Positions 39,949 through 48,898 of a stretch of 64,000 nt of DNA are shown one piece after another. Within the stretch, counting starts at the first letter, position 1; every line of letters begins with the position of its first letter. The position numbers were made by a program, and so were the translations under genes. The DNA is from CALAGJ01 sp964293305 (GTDB taxonomy: Bacteria > Bacteroidota > Bacteroidia > Chitinophagales > Chitinophagaceae), in contig CAXYYO010000003.1 of the NCBI GenBank assembly GCA_964293305.1, forward strand, positions 60,331-124,330, in the 5' to 3' direction. Under the pieces are notes generated by a model. That model saw only the letters and a list, made by a program, of their open reading frames with translations. It was not told the DNA's origin and did no database searches.

Positions 39949-40418
39949 GGAGTCATTAATACAGCGCATTTGGCAATTAATAAAAATATTTAACCGAAGG
40001 GTAATTTTTCACATTTTATCATTTTAAGTTTTATCTAATAGTTTTTTTTAATAATCCTTTCAACATCTAATGGGGATGTTGTACTTAATGCTGAACTTAA
40101 AGCGATAGCTTGAGTTTTGGTTTTATACTAGTAATTCGAAAGCATTTTAGATGTATGTGTGGGTTTGATTTTTAGTTGAAGAAATCGTAAACGATTTAAA
40201 TGTAAAAAATTTTTTCTAAAATGCTCCTGTCTGCTGCATTTGGGTTTTATATAAAATTCAACTGCCCAGTCTGGGATGCGCTATAATACTGAATTGAGCA
40301 GCGTTTTGGCTTTATAGTAAATTAAAATTACACAGCTTTGTTATAGAGAGTTTTGCTTTTGCAATCACCTATAAATAAAAAAAGGCCGCAAGCGGCCTGA
40401 AATAAATCTGAAATAAAA
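39949..40418. other. Gap between the hemolysin-family gene and bTHX
   Basis: AT-rich and without a reading frame worth calling. Two small palindromes are visible: CAACATC-N7-GATGTTG (40061-40081) and AAATCGTAAACGATTT (40182-40197). Neither has a U tract. The bTHX terminator lies at the right end. Confidence 0.5.
40376..40398 (-). terminator. Rho-independent terminator of bTHX
   Basis: AGGCCGC-AA-GCGGCCT (40383-40398) is a perfect stem. On the minus strand it is followed by seven Ts (40383-40377). It lies 20 bp past the bTHX stop codon. Confidence 0.88.
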
Positions 40419-40529
40419 CTAGTCTTCTTTTTTTACAGTTTCCTTTTTCTTAGGTCTGGCTGGTCTGCTGTTTCCAAAAGAGCCTTTTGATATTTTTCCT
40501 TTTTTGGTTTTTTTATCTCCTCTACCCAT
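40419..40529 (-). CDS. 30S ribosomal protein bTHX
   Basis: 36 residues, ATG at 40529, stop TAG at 40419-40421. The sequence starts MGRGDKKTKKGKISKGSFGN and continues SRPARPKKKETVKKED. It is very basic and matches the Bacteroidota bTHX pattern MGKGDKKTrrGKIxxGSyGxxRP. bTHX is a small peptide at the head of the 30S subunit. It has its own -7-like TATTTTTG (40555-40548, minus strand) and a strong terminator just downstream, and lies 81 bp from the HU gene. The gene is too short for common ORF cut-offs. Confidence 0.88.
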   Translation of the reverse strand: MGRGDKKTKKGKISKGSFGNSRPARPKKKETVKKED

Positions 40530-40610
40530 ATTATATATTTTGCGTAGCAAAAATACTAATAAAAGCTATGGAAATCATAGCGACTTTAGTATTTTATGCA
40601 CTTTACTTCA

Positions 40611-40880
40611 TTAGATTTTTGCACTGAGTTCTTTACCAGCCTTAAAGCGAGCTACTTTCTTTGCTTTAATTTTTATAGCTGCACCTGTTTGAGGATTACG
40701 ACCTGTACGAGCCGCACGCTTTGTAACGGAGAAAGTACCAAAACCTACTAATGTTACTTTACCACCACCTTTTAATGTTTTTGTAATAGCTTCTACAAAA
40801 GAATCCAATGCACCATTGGCTTGTGTTTTAGTAATGGCCGCATCATTGGCAATTTTTGCAACTAATTCTGCTTTGTTCAT
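40611..40880 (-). CDS. HU family DNA-binding protein
   Basis: 89 residues, ATG start. It is a histone-like dimer that bends DNA. It begins MNKAELVAKIANDAAITKTQ, has the core GGGKVTLVGFGTFSVTKRAARTG-like beta arm with GRNPQTGAAIKIKA, and the C-terminal VARFKAGKELSAKI. Full family length (about 90). It has a good promoter at 40906-40935 and is monocistronic. This is probably the main HU protein, given the strong promoter. Confidence 0.96.
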   Translation of the reverse strand: MNKAELVAKIANDAAITKTQANGALDSFVEAITKTLKGGGKVTLVGFGTFSVTKRAARTGRNPQTGAAIKIKAKKVARFKAGKELSAKI

Positions 40881-40905
40881 TTTGAATTTTTATTTTTAGA
40901 TGAAA

Positions 40906-40935
40906 CAAATGTAGTAGCCCTGCAATATCAACAAA
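40906..40935 (-). promoter_or_regulatory. Bacteroidota-type promoter of the HU gene
   Basis: On the minus strand, -33 TTTG (40935-40932) and -7 TACATTTG (40913-40906) are 18 bp apart. This is close to the primary-sigma consensus TTTG-N19-21-TAnnTTTG, and lies 26 bp before the start codon. Confidence 0.65.
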
Positions 40936-41164
40936 ATAATTTTTGCAATACTTATGCACATGCAAAATGCTACAAACCGCATGGGTAAAGGGTTTGATAG
41001 AATAAACCTACTATTTCATCGGCGGAAAAAAAATAATTATTTGAGCAAAAGCCTTGTCATTGCTGCCATTCAGCATATAAAACCTATTATTAATAAGACT
41101 ACGGGCCTTTTTGAAATGTTTTTTTTGTGCCTTTGAGCAAATGTGCAAAACCCAGTAAAAACCG

Positions 41165-41470
41165 TTACTCAACAACCGACATTATGGTGCGAAAAGCAGT
41201 AAACTGTTCCCCCCATTTATTTAGAGCATCCTGCCTGAGTGCGTTCGCATGAGATGTAAGGTATCTTTCATAATCAGCATAAAAAATAGCCGTGTATTGT
41301 ATGGCATAAATAGGCCCATCTGTTTCGTCCACTTCCAATAATCTCAAGATACGACTCTCTGTAAAACATCCGGTAGCAATCACTTCAGGAATATGTGTGC
41401 TACGCAACCATACCATCCATTCATCATGTATGCTATGATTTACCTGCACAGTTACATTATAAATAATCAT
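41165..41470 (-). CDS. DUF4286 family protein
   Basis: 101 residues, ATG start. It begins MIIYNVTVQVNHSIHDEWM and has the family's pattern of WLRSTHIPEVIATGCFTESRIL and YAIQYTAIFYADYERYLTSHA. It is a ferredoxin-like alpha/beta barrel protein common in Bacteroidota, of unknown function. It lies 50 bp after argS on the same strand. The gene order argS-DUF4286 is compatible with co-transcription. Confidence 0.85.
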   Translation of the reverse strand: MIIYNVTVQVNHSIHDEWMVWLRSTHIPEVIATGCFTESRILRLLEVDETDGPIYAIQYTAIFYADYERYLTSHANALRQDALNKWGEQFTAFRTIMSVVE

Positions 41471-41520
41471 TAATCTTTCACTTTAAGTTATACAAATATG
41501 ACTCTATTATAATTTGAGCA

Positions 41521-43302
41521 TTACATTCTTTCTGGCATTTCAATCTTCAAAAGCTGCATACCATTTTTTAATACAACCGCTGTTAATGCAGACAATTGCA
41601 ATCTAAAATTTTTTGATTCTATGCTTTCAGCATGCAGTACAGATAGCTCATTATAAAAACTATTAAACTGCTGTGCAAGATTAAATAAAGCCATGCAAAT
41701 GGAGGCCGGGTCAAATTGTGCAGCAGCATCAGATACAACAGCAGGAAATGATTCTAGAAGAATTAGCAGTTTTTTCTCTGCTGACACTAGGGTATTAATC
41801 TGTGGTAGCTGTTTGCTTGTTGAAATGTCATTTTTCCTAAAAATACTTTTTATTCTAGCATAAGTATATTGAATGAATGGTCCAGTATATCCATGAAAAT
41901 CTATACTCTCCTCAGGATTAAAAATTATTCTCTTTTTAGGGTCAACTCTCAATAAGAAAAATTTTAAAGCCCCTAATCCTATTGTTTCATAAAGCTTTAG
42001 CAATTCTGAAGAAGAAAAGTCATTTACTTTTCCAAGTGCAGCAGTTTTATCAGCTGCTATTTGTATCATTTCATCCACAATATCATCAGCATCCACAACT
42101 GTACCTTCTCTACTTTTCATTTTGCCGGAAGGCAACTCCACCATGCCATAGCTAAGGTGATAAATACCATCGGCATTTGGCAGTTGTAGTCTTTTAGCAA
42201 GTGATTTCAATACCTTCATGTGATAGTTCTGCTCATCTGCAATTACATAGATGCTTTTATCACAATGGTATTCATCGTATTTTTCTGCTATCAAGCCAAG
42301 ATCCTGTGTTATATAGACTGATGTACCATCTCTACGTTGTACAATTTTTTCATCCAAACCTTCGGTAGATAAATCAGCCCATATACTATTATCCTCTTTT
42401 TTATAAAATATCTTATTTTTTAACCCCTCTTCTACAAATTCTTTTCCAAGTAAATAGGTATTGCTTTCATAGTAAATCTTATCAAAGTTGCTTCCAATTC
42501 TATTATATGTAACCCCAAAACCTTCATAAACCCATTCATTCATTTTTTTCCAAAGATTTATGATTTGTGGCTGACCCGCCTCCCAATCCTGTAGCATTTG
42601 TGCAGCAGCTTTCATGATATCTGCATCTTTTTCTGCCGCTTCTTTAGTTTGACCATCGGCCATTAATTTTGCTACTTCTTCTTTATAAATATCATTAAAA
42701 AGTACATAATATTTACCAACAAAATGGTCTCCTTTCATGCCTGTGCTTTCGGGGGTTTCATTATTCCCCATTAGCATCCAGGCTATCATACTCTTACAAA
42801 TGTGAATACCTCTGTCATTTACAATGCATGTCTTTACCACATCATAGCCTGCTGCCTCTAAAAGTGCAGCTGAGCTTAATCCCAAAAAATTATTCCTGAG
42901 ATGACCCAAATGCAAGGGTTTATTTGTATTTGGAGAAGAATATTCTACCATTACTTTCTTCCCATTTCGTGGCCCATTCAAATAGTTTACATTATCATAA
43001 TGCTTTGCCAAGAAATCTATAAACCAATTATCCTGAATGGTGAGATTCAAAAATCCTTTTATCAGATTGTAACTGGCAAAAATATCCGAGTAATTTTCCA
43101 ATAACCAATCTCCCAATTTAATTCCAAGTACATCTGGCTTTTCTTTTGTTTGTTTAAGCAGAGTAAACAGAACGAGGGTATAATCACCTTCAAACTCTGC
43201 CTTGGTGTTATTAATTGTAATAGAATTTTCCTCTGGTTGTAATGAATACATTGCTTGCAATGCATGAATAGTAGCCAGTTTTATTTTATGTTGTAATTGC
43301 AT
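41521..43302 (-). CDS. argS: Arginine--tRNA ligase
   Basis: 593 residues, ATG start. It charges tRNA-Arg. Class I signatures are HLGH at residues 131-134 (NKPLHLGHLRNN) and a KMSK-like GKMKSREG about two thirds along. An N-terminal Arg-S additional domain (about 1-90) and a C-terminal DALR anticodon-binding domain (YARIKSIFRK... to LLKIEMPERM) are present. Length is typical. It is divergent from the GtrA gene, with a 93-bp gap. Confidence 0.97.
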   Translation of the reverse strand: MQLQHKIKLATIHALQAMYSLQPEENSITINNTKAEFEGDYTLVLFTLLKQTKEKPDVLGIKLGDWLLENYSDIFASYNLIKGFLNLTIQDNWFIDFLAKHYDNVNYLNGPRNGKKVMVEYSSPNTNKPLHLGHLRNNFLGLSSAALLEAAGYDVVKTCIVNDRGIHICKSMIAWMLMGNNETPESTGMKGDHFVGKYYVLFNDIYKEEVAKLMADGQTKEAAEKDADIMKAAAQMLQDWEAGQPQIINLWKKMNEWVYEGFGVTYNRIGSNFDKIYYESNTYLLGKEFVEEGLKNKIFYKKEDNSIWADLSTEGLDEKIVQRRDGTSVYITQDLGLIAEKYDEYHCDKSIYVIADEQNYHMKVLKSLAKRLQLPNADGIYHLSYGMVELPSGKMKSREGTVVDADDIVDEMIQIAADKTAALGKVNDFSSSELLKLYETIGLGALKFFLLRVDPKKRIIFNPEESIDFHGYTGPFIQYTYARIKSIFRKNDISTSKQLPQINTLVSAEKKLLILLESFPAVVSDAAAQFDPASICMALFNLAQQFNSFYNELSVLHAESIESKNFRLQLSALTAVVLKNGMQLLKIEMPERM

Positions 43303-43395
43303 GTTTTAAAAAATGGTGGTAAAAATAAAGAAAACGTCTTCTTTGGCTACAATTAACAGATATTCACTTAACACAATCCTATTTTCGCAGGCCAA

Positions 43396-43899
43396 ATGCA
43401 AAAAATTCACCGCATCATAAAATATCTAATATTGCGTGTAATTGATGCATTTTATCCACCTTTCAAGCAATTTATTCCTCTGCAAACTTTTCGATATGCA
43501 GCATGTGGAGGCGGTAATATGTTGTTGGATATATTTCTTTATACCATCAGCTATAATTTAATTTTAAAAAAGCAAAATACATTTTTAGGGTTTGTAACAA
43601 TAAGCCCCTATATATTGTCTTTTATTCTGGCATTCTTTATCACTTTTCCTATCGGATTTTATCTAAGCAGGTATGTGGTGTGGCAGGAAACAAAAACGAG
43701 TAAAAGGATACAAATATTTAGATATTTTACGGTTGTAATAGCTTGTATTATTTTGAAATATGTATTACTTAAATTATTTATCGAATCATTAGAGTTGTGG
43801 CCTAGTATAGCAAATATACTTACAACAGTATTTGTGGTAACCTTTAGCTATTTTACCCAAAGGTATTTTTCCTTCCGCAATGATAAAAATCTGGAATAA
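43396..43899 (+). CDS. GtrA-like membrane protein
   Basis: 167 residues, ATG start. Four membrane helices (about 33-55, 68-92, 107-130, 138-157). GtrA-domain features are the N-terminal FRYAACGGGNMLLDIFLYT and the C-terminal FVVTFSYFTQRYFSFRND. GtrA proteins take part in polyprenyl-linked sugar transfer or flipping for cell-surface glycans. It has a basic N terminus. It is a single gene with no glycosyltransferase neighbour in this window. Confidence 0.87.
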   Translation: MQKIHRIIKYLILRVIDAFYPPFKQFIPLQTFRYAACGGGNMLLDIFLYTISYNLILKKQNTFLGFVTISPYILSFILAFFITFPIGFYLSRYVVWQETKTSKRIQIFRYFTVVIACIILKYVLLKLFIESLELWPSIANILTTVFVVTFSYFTQRYFSFRNDKNLE

Positions 43900-44118
43900 C
43901 TTACTTTGGGTTTTAAGCCAACACAATTCTTATCAAATTTTATTAAATCGGGATTTATAGATGAAAGATATCACAAATTAATGATACAGAATCATGGTTT
44001 GCCCAAAGAAAAGTCTTAGATAAATTATAATAATTACGATTGGTTTTTAAAATATATGAGCGGTGAGAAAAATGCTCATTAATAAAATATCAAATCATTA
44101 TTTTGCAAAAAAAATAAG

Positions 44119-44913
44119 ATGAGAAATCATGAAATAGATTATCGCATTTATGGGGAAGAAATGCAATATGTAGAAGTTGAATTGGACCCACAAGAAACGG
44201 CAATTGCAGAGGCAGGATCGTTTATGATGATGGATGATGGCATTCAGATGGAAACAATTTTTGGTGATGGCAGCCAGCAGCAATCAAACGGTCTTTTAGG
44301 CAAATTATTTAGTGCGGGTAAGCGTATTCTTACTGGGGAGAGTTTATTTATGACTGCTTATACAAATATGGGTCAAGGTAAGAAGCAGGTTTGCTTTGCA
44401 TCCCCATATCCCGGAAAAATTATTCCAATGGATTTAATGCGCTTAGGAGGAAAAATTACCTGTCAGAAAGATGCCTTCTTATGTGCAGCTAAAGGAGTAA
44501 GTGTGGGTATTGAGTTCCAAAAAAGACTTGGCACAGGATTGTTTGGCGGCGAAGGTTTTATAATGCAAAAACTAGAGGGTGATGGTATGGCATTTGTACA
44601 CGCAGGTGGTCATGTTTTTGAAAAAGAATTACAACCTGGAGAACTTATTAAAATAGACACCGGATGTTTGGTTGCATTTACACAGGGCATCCATTATGAT
44701 ATACAATTTGTAGGAGGTATCAAGAATACACTTTTTGGAGGTGAAGGAATATTTTATGCAACACTGAGAGGGCCCGGTAGTGTATGGATACAAACTTTAC
44801 CAATTAGCAGACTTGCTGGCCGTGTACTTTCCTATGCCACAACAAATAGAAAAGAAGAAGGTGGTATTTTGGGTGGTCTTGGGAATTTATTGGACGGTGA
44901 TGGTTTTAGGTAA
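44119..44913 (+). CDS. TIGR00266/AIM24 family protein
   Basis: 264 residues, ATG start. It has typical segments: YVEVELDPQETAIAEAGSFM near the N terminus, GESLFMTAYTN, FASPYPGKIIPMDL, LGTGLFGGEGFIMQKLEGDG and GIKNTLFGGEGIFYATLRGP. It is a trimeric beta-sandwich protein related to tryptophan RNA-binding attenuator-like folds and yeast AIM24. The cellular role in bacteria is unknown. There is no signal peptide. The C terminus has a Gly-rich tail (GGILGGLGNLLDGDG). It is convergent with purE. Confidence 0.92.
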   Translation: MRNHEIDYRIYGEEMQYVEVELDPQETAIAEAGSFMMMDDGIQMETIFGDGSQQQSNGLLGKLFSAGKRILTGESLFMTAYTNMGQGKKQVCFASPYPGKIIPMDLMRLGGKITCQKDAFLCAAKGVSVGIEFQKRLGTGLFGGEGFIMQKLEGDGMAFVHAGGHVFEKELQPGELIKIDTGCLVAFTQGIHYDIQFVGGIKNTLFGGEGIFYATLRGPGSVWIQTLPISRLAGRVLSYATTNRKEEGGILGGLGNLLDGDGFR

Positions 44914-44955
44914 TCTTTTTCAACCACTCTTTTTATTTTTTATCAATAAATAAGT

Positions 44956-44984
44956 ATGAGGCAATGCAAACTATTTTGCCTCAT
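44956..44984 (-). terminator. Possible terminator overlapping the end of purE
   Basis: ATGAGGCAA (44956-44964) pairs with TTGCCTCAT (44976-44984), an 11-nt loop between them. The right arm lies inside the last codons of purE and the stop codon is in the loop. The U tract on the minus strand is weak. Confidence 0.45.
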
Positions 44985-45495
44985 CAAAATCATTCTGCCA
45001 ACCACTCGTTTTTAATTTATTAACTTTTGTGATAACCTCTTCCTGCATTTGCTGTTTATATGAAGTCAGTTTTGCATTAATTGTATCGTCAAAAGTACCA
45101 ATGATGGATGCAGCAAGAATGCCAGCATTTTTTGATGCATTTAAAGCTACCGTTGCCACCGGAATACCGTTTGGCATTTGAAGGATGGAAAGTATTGAAT
45201 CCCATCCATCAATGGAGTTAGAAGACTTTACGGGTACACCTATAACGGGTAAATTTGTGAGGGAAGCAATCATGCCTGGAAGATGTGCTGCACCTCCGGC
45301 ACCAGCTATTATGACTTTCAATCCTCTGGTATTTGCAGTTTGAGCATATTCAAACATACGTTGTGGTGTACGATGGGCTGAAACTACCGTCAATTCAAAA
45401 GGAATATCAAAAAACTCCAGGATATCTGCCGCATCCTTCATTACAGTCAAATCACTGTCGCTGCCCATAATAATTCCTATGATTGGTTTGCTCAT
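44971..45495 (-). CDS. purE: N5-carboxyaminoimidazole ribonucleotide mutase
   Basis: 174 residues, ATG start. It converts N5-CAIR to CAIR in purine synthesis. Motifs are MGSDSD (10-15), SAHRTP (near 40), AGAGGAAHLPGM and NLPVIGVPVKSS. The class I length and the SAHR motif support the PurK-dependent mutase rather than class II AIR carboxylase. purK is not adjacent here. A TATCTTTG -7-like element lies at 45520-45513 on the minus strand, 17 bp before the ATG. Confidence 0.96.
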   Translation of the reverse strand: MSKPIIGIIMGSDSDLTVMKDAADILEFFDIPFELTVVSAHRTPQRMFEYAQTANTRGLKVIIAGAGGAAHLPGMIASLTNLPVIGVPVKSSNSIDGWDSILSILQMPNGIPVATVALNASKNAGILAASIIGTFDDTINAKLTSYKQQMQEEVITKVNKLKTSGWQNDFDEAK

Positions 45496-45920
45496 AATTT
45501 CTATTTACACTGCAAAGATATTTTGATTTTTGTTGAAATGATGGATTCGTGTTTATAATAAATGTGCAAGCAAATGGGTGAGGGATAGCAGTGAAAAGCC
45601 CGGAGCCATGAGGCACGAATGGAGAGCACTTGAATCCAGATAATTCAGTTGAATTTTGTTTCAAAGCCGAACCGCTGCATCCTATGTATTTGAGAACAAT
45701 TAATGACTTTTTATTAGTTTACTATTTCTCCAACCAAAAATTAACCTCAAACTCTTTCCTATACTGCATTTCAACTTTTCATAACGATATCTACTGGATT
45801 AGCCCAGTTGAAATATTGAGCCTTACCCGCAGGGAAAGCCCAAATGTACTATAACATATTGCAGTTATAAGTAGTAAACTGAATGGATACATTAGGTCCA
45901 TTTGCGATTATTTCAGGAAA
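45496..45920. other. Gap between purE and amidohydrolase with repeat copy B
   Basis: From the left: the purE promoter region; a more G+C-rich block at about 45562-45632 (GTGAAAAGCCCGGAGCCATG within it) that stands out from its surroundings; the dispersed repeat at 45644-45799; then AT-rich sequence. No gene is seen. Confidence 0.5.
45644..45799. repeat. Dispersed intergenic repeat, copy B
   Basis: 156 bp, the same length as copy C (58245-58400). Shared blocks are CAGTTGAA at the left end, ATTTGAGAACAATT, AGTTTACTATTTCTCCA and ATTTCAACTTTTCAT. The right terminal repeat is degraded (CTACTGGAT where copy C has TCAACTGCA). Confidence 0.75.
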
Positions 45921-47369
45921 TTAGTCCCTATAATTGAGTGCGGGTTTTCTATTCCCAATTAATGACTTGTACTCGTATTTAATACCACGCATAAGCATTA
46001 ATTCATCTTTGGCTTCTTGAATGATTGTGTTATTCATAAACAAATCTATTGCAGTAAGTGCCATTGTTTTTGCTGCCACAAGCATACCTTTAGTTCCAAT
46101 TTCGGTACCTCCACAAGCCACTGCCTGCCAGCTATGTGCGGGGGTACCAGGCACCCAGGTAGCAGCTCGCAAACCTACAGTGGGTACGGTATAACTCACA
46201 TCTCCAACATCTGTACTACCCATACCTTCATTCTTTTTTACTAAACTGTCAATGTTAGCAGCTTTGGTAATTGGAGGTATTTCAAATTGAAAACTGCTCC
46301 GCAATATTTCTGCGAATTGTTTTTCTTCATCAGTGTACATAACTCCTCCTACCCGCTCTAAATTTTTTTGCATAACTTTTGCCAAGGTATGGTTGATTAA
46401 CAAATCATAAGTACCTCCTGTTATTTCATAAGAAACGGAGGTTTCTGTACCTAATGCAGCTCCCTCTGCAGCTTTTACTACACGATTAAAAATGTCCTGA
46501 AGCTTGCGCTTATCTGGATGCCTTACATAATAGTAAACTTCTGCTTTTTCAGGTACAATATTTGGCGCTTTGCCTCCATTGTTAATAATATAATGCACTC
46601 TTGATTCTGGAGGTATATGTTCACGCATCATATTTACCATGTAGTTCATTGACTCCACGGCATCTAAAGCACTGCGGCCTTTTTCTGGTGATGCGGATGC
46701 ATGCGCAGCTATGCCACTAAATGTAAACTTTGCAGAAATATTTGCCAGTGCACCATCCATGCTAACCGCATTTGCATCATCAGGGTGCCAATGAATGGCT
46801 GCGTCCACATCATCAAAAAATCCTTCTCTTACCATATATACTTTACCACTACCACCTTCTTCTGCCGGGCATCCATATAATCTAATCGTACCTTGAAGTT
46901 TACCAGTTTCTATTAATTTTTTTATTTCAATTGCCGCAGCCACAGATGCCACTCCAAAGAGGTTATGCCCACAACCATGTCCTGAATTTTTTCCCTCAAT
47001 TGGAGTCTTTAATGGCATAGGTTTCTGGGCTAAACCCGGCAGCGCATCATACTCAGCCAGTATGCCTATTACCGGCTTTCCCTTTCCATATTCTGCAATG
47101 AAAGCTGTAGGCATTTCTGCAATACCACTATCTATCTGAAAGCCTTGACTCCGTAACATTTGAATCAATAAAGCACTGCTTTGTATTTCCTTGTAACCCA
47201 CTTCTGCAAAATTCCAAATTTGGAGCGCAGCATCCTTGTATGTGCTGTATTGGTTGTTTAAATGAGTAATAACATTTTGTTTGAGTTGATCATGCATTTG
47301 CATTTTTGTTTGCTGACCAAATGAAAAACAATTTTCAAGCAGCATGAACAGCATAAATAATAATCTCAT
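45921..47369 (-). CDS. Secreted M20 amidohydrolase, AbgB-like
   Basis: 482 residues, ATG start, N-terminal signal-like segment (about 1-18, LLFMLFMLLENCFSFGQ). M20/AbgB features are IWNFAEVGYKEIQSSALL, LAEYDALPGL, the metal motif SGHGCGHNLFG, GCPAEEGGSGKVYM (catalytic Glu pair), AIHWHPDD and a dimerisation domain with GIAAHASASPEKGRSALDA. A C-terminal TPAHSW supplies the last metal ligand. It probably cleaves an aminoacyl amide such as p-aminobenzoyl-glutamate or an N-acyl amino acid; the true substrate is unknown. It is monocistronic. Confidence 0.9.
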   Translation of the reverse strand: MRLLFMLFMLLENCFSFGQQTKMQMHDQLKQNVITHLNNQYSTYKDAALQIWNFAEVGYKEIQSSALLIQMLRSQGFQIDSGIAEMPTAFIAEYGKGKPVIGILAEYDALPGLAQKPMPLKTPIEGKNSGHGCGHNLFGVASVAAAIEIKKLIETGKLQGTIRLYGCPAEEGGSGKVYMVREGFFDDVDAAIHWHPDDANAVSMDGALANISAKFTFSGIAAHASASPEKGRSALDAVESMNYMVNMMREHIPPESRVHYIINNGGKAPNIVPEKAEVYYYVRHPDKRKLQDIFNRVVKAAEGAALGTETSVSYEITGGTYDLLINHTLAKVMQKNLERVGGVMYTDEEKQFAEILRSSFQFEIPPITKAANIDSLVKKNEGMGSTDVGDVSYTVPTVGLRAATWVPGTPAHSWQAVACGGTEIGTKGMLVAAKTMALTAIDLFMNNTIIQEAKDELMLMRGIKYEYKSLIGNRKPALNYRD

Positions 47370-47511
47370 ATAAAATATTTATGCTGGTAAAAATAAAAAG
47401 AAGAATAGGAAAATACAAGATTAGTTATCTATCAAATAAAACTGATAAGGTAAATCTATCCTATAGATTTTTAAACCTATCCTTAGAATCTTAAAAAATC
47501 AAACAAATTGA

Positions 47512-48195
47512 TTACTTTGTTACATTCATTTTTGTAAAGAATGGCTTTATATAAAAAGGCTCACAATATGCCACTGAATCAAATTGATTGTTGCTGAATT
47601 GGTGCATTGCAAGTGGAATCATATCTGCAGTATCGTATTGAAAATTTTTAATAATATACTCATTTGCCGTAGGCAAAAATTCTAATAATTTATTACTCCC
47701 ACTGCCAAAGAAATAAATAGGGTCATTTAACTGCTGATCTTGCATGAAATCTGCAGAAAGAATCATAGCATCTGGTGGTTTTATAATTTGCAAATTGGCA
47801 TCGTATAATGCTGTATAAACTTCCATACGACGAGCATCAATCATGGGGCATAGCAATGATTGTTGAATGGCATATTGCCTTACATAAGATGCAGCCATAA
47901 TTTCCAATGTATTTAAAAGCATAATTGGCTTATTTAAGGCATAGCAAAGACCTTTTGCAGTGGCAAGCCCAACACGCAAACCTGTATAACTTCCCGGGCC
48001 ATTGCTTACTGCTATTGCATTAAGATCGCTAAGTTGAAAACCGGTTTCTTTAAATATTTCATGAATAGCAGGTTGTAAAAATGACGCATGTTGCTGCCAA
48101 ATTAAATTTGATTTTGTTGCCAACAAGTCATTACCCTTACTTAGGCATACACCTCCTTGCTCTAGGGCAGTATCTATATGTAGAATGATTGCCAT
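47512..48195 (-). CDS. tsaB: tRNA threonylcarbamoyladenosine synthesis protein TsaB
   Basis: 227 residues from the ATG at 48195 (MAIILHIDTALEQGG); the frame is open further up, but that part lies inside the preceding gene. TsaB dimerises with TsaD for t6A37 synthesis on ANN-decoding tRNAs. Typical features are the ASKHA-like N terminus HIDTA, AVSNGPGSYTGLRVGLATAKGL (near 65-86) and PMIDARRMEVYTALYD. Its ATG overlaps the upstream stop codon by one base (TAATG), so translation is coupled. A GCCTACGGC motif copy lies within the coding sequence near residues 174-178. Confidence 0.94.
   Translation of the reverse strand: MAIILHIDTALEQGGVCLSKGNDLLATKSNLIWQQHASFLQPAIHEIFKETGFQLSDLNAIAVSNGPGSYTGLRVGLATAKGLCYALNKPIMLLNTLEIMAASYVRQYAIQQSLLCPMIDARRMEVYTALYDANLQIIKPPDAMILSADFMQDQQLNDPIYFFGSGSNKLLEFLPTANEYIIKNFQYDTADMIPLAMHQFSNNQFDSVAYCEPFYIKPFFTKMNVTK
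47660..47674 (-). repeat. Short GCCTACGGC motif, copy 4 (inside tsaB)
   Basis: The minus strand reads GCCTACGGCAAATGA. The motif is in frame in tsaB, encoding ProThrAlaAsn. Similarity with copy 3 extends over the adjacent AATTCTAATAA. Confidence 0.5.
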
Positions 48196-48809
48196 TAGAT
48201 AGTATTGACTGCCTCCAACATTTTTGAACATGCTGTATAGCGTGCATCTGTTTTACTTAATTCATTCAGCAGAGCTACAATATTTTTTAACCCAATATGT
48301 GCTACCCATTCAAATGGTCCATTTGGATAATTTGTGCCCAACTTCATGGCTGTATCAATTTGGTTTGTATCAGATACTTCATCTTCCAATGCAAAATATG
48401 CTTCATTAATTATCATTGCTATTATGCGTGCCGCAATAAAACCCGGCTCATCTGGAGCAATAGAATTGTTGATGCCAATTTGATGGAGTAGTGTAGATGC
48501 AGCATGTATATATTCAGATCCACCTGCAATTTCAATAATATCTTTTCCAAAAAATAAAGGCCATCCATTAAATCGTATAACAGTCTGCGGCAGTGTAGAA
48601 GTAGTCGATATAACAGCATTATAAAAAACGGTTGTATGAGTGCTTGGCTGCACAATCACTCCATCTCCACTAAATTGAAAATATACCTCAGCATTAGTTA
48701 TTTGAAACGATGAGGCATCATTACAAAGAATTATTTCATGGCCATCATTTATATTTTTGGTTTGCCAGACAGCTAATTCTGCTGTATTACCATACACTGC
48801 AATTCGCAT
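48195..48809 (-). CDS. 3-hydroxyacyl-CoA dehydrogenase C-terminal-domain-like protein
   Basis: 204 residues, ATG start. The C-terminal half (about 120-200) matches the 3HCDH C-terminal domain: PGFIAARIIAMIINEAYFALE, IDTAMKLGTNYPNGPFEW, HIGLKNIVALLNEL. The N-terminal half (MRIAVYGNTAELAVWQTK...) is short and lacks a clear GxGxxG NAD site, so normal dehydrogenase activity is doubtful. It is about 90 residues shorter than typical 3-hydroxybutyryl-CoA dehydrogenases. It shares one base with the tsaB start (TAATG). The role is unknown; a degenerate or repurposed 3HCDH is likely. Confidence 0.75.
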   Translation of the reverse strand: MRIAVYGNTAELAVWQTKNINDGHEIILCNDASSFQITNAEVYFQFSGDGVIVQPSTHTTVFYNAVISTTSTLPQTVIRFNGWPLFFGKDIIEIAGGSEYIHAASTLLHQIGINNSIAPDEPGFIAARIIAMIINEAYFALEDEVSDTNQIDTAMKLGTNYPNGPFEWVAHIGLKNIVALLNELSKTDARYTACSKMLEAVNTI

Positions 48810-48898
48810 CTAAAAAATTTGAGTGGCAAAAATAGGTTGTGTATGTGCAGAAAAAAAAGCAATTTGCCTGCTTCAAAATTTATTTAATAAAATTTCAC

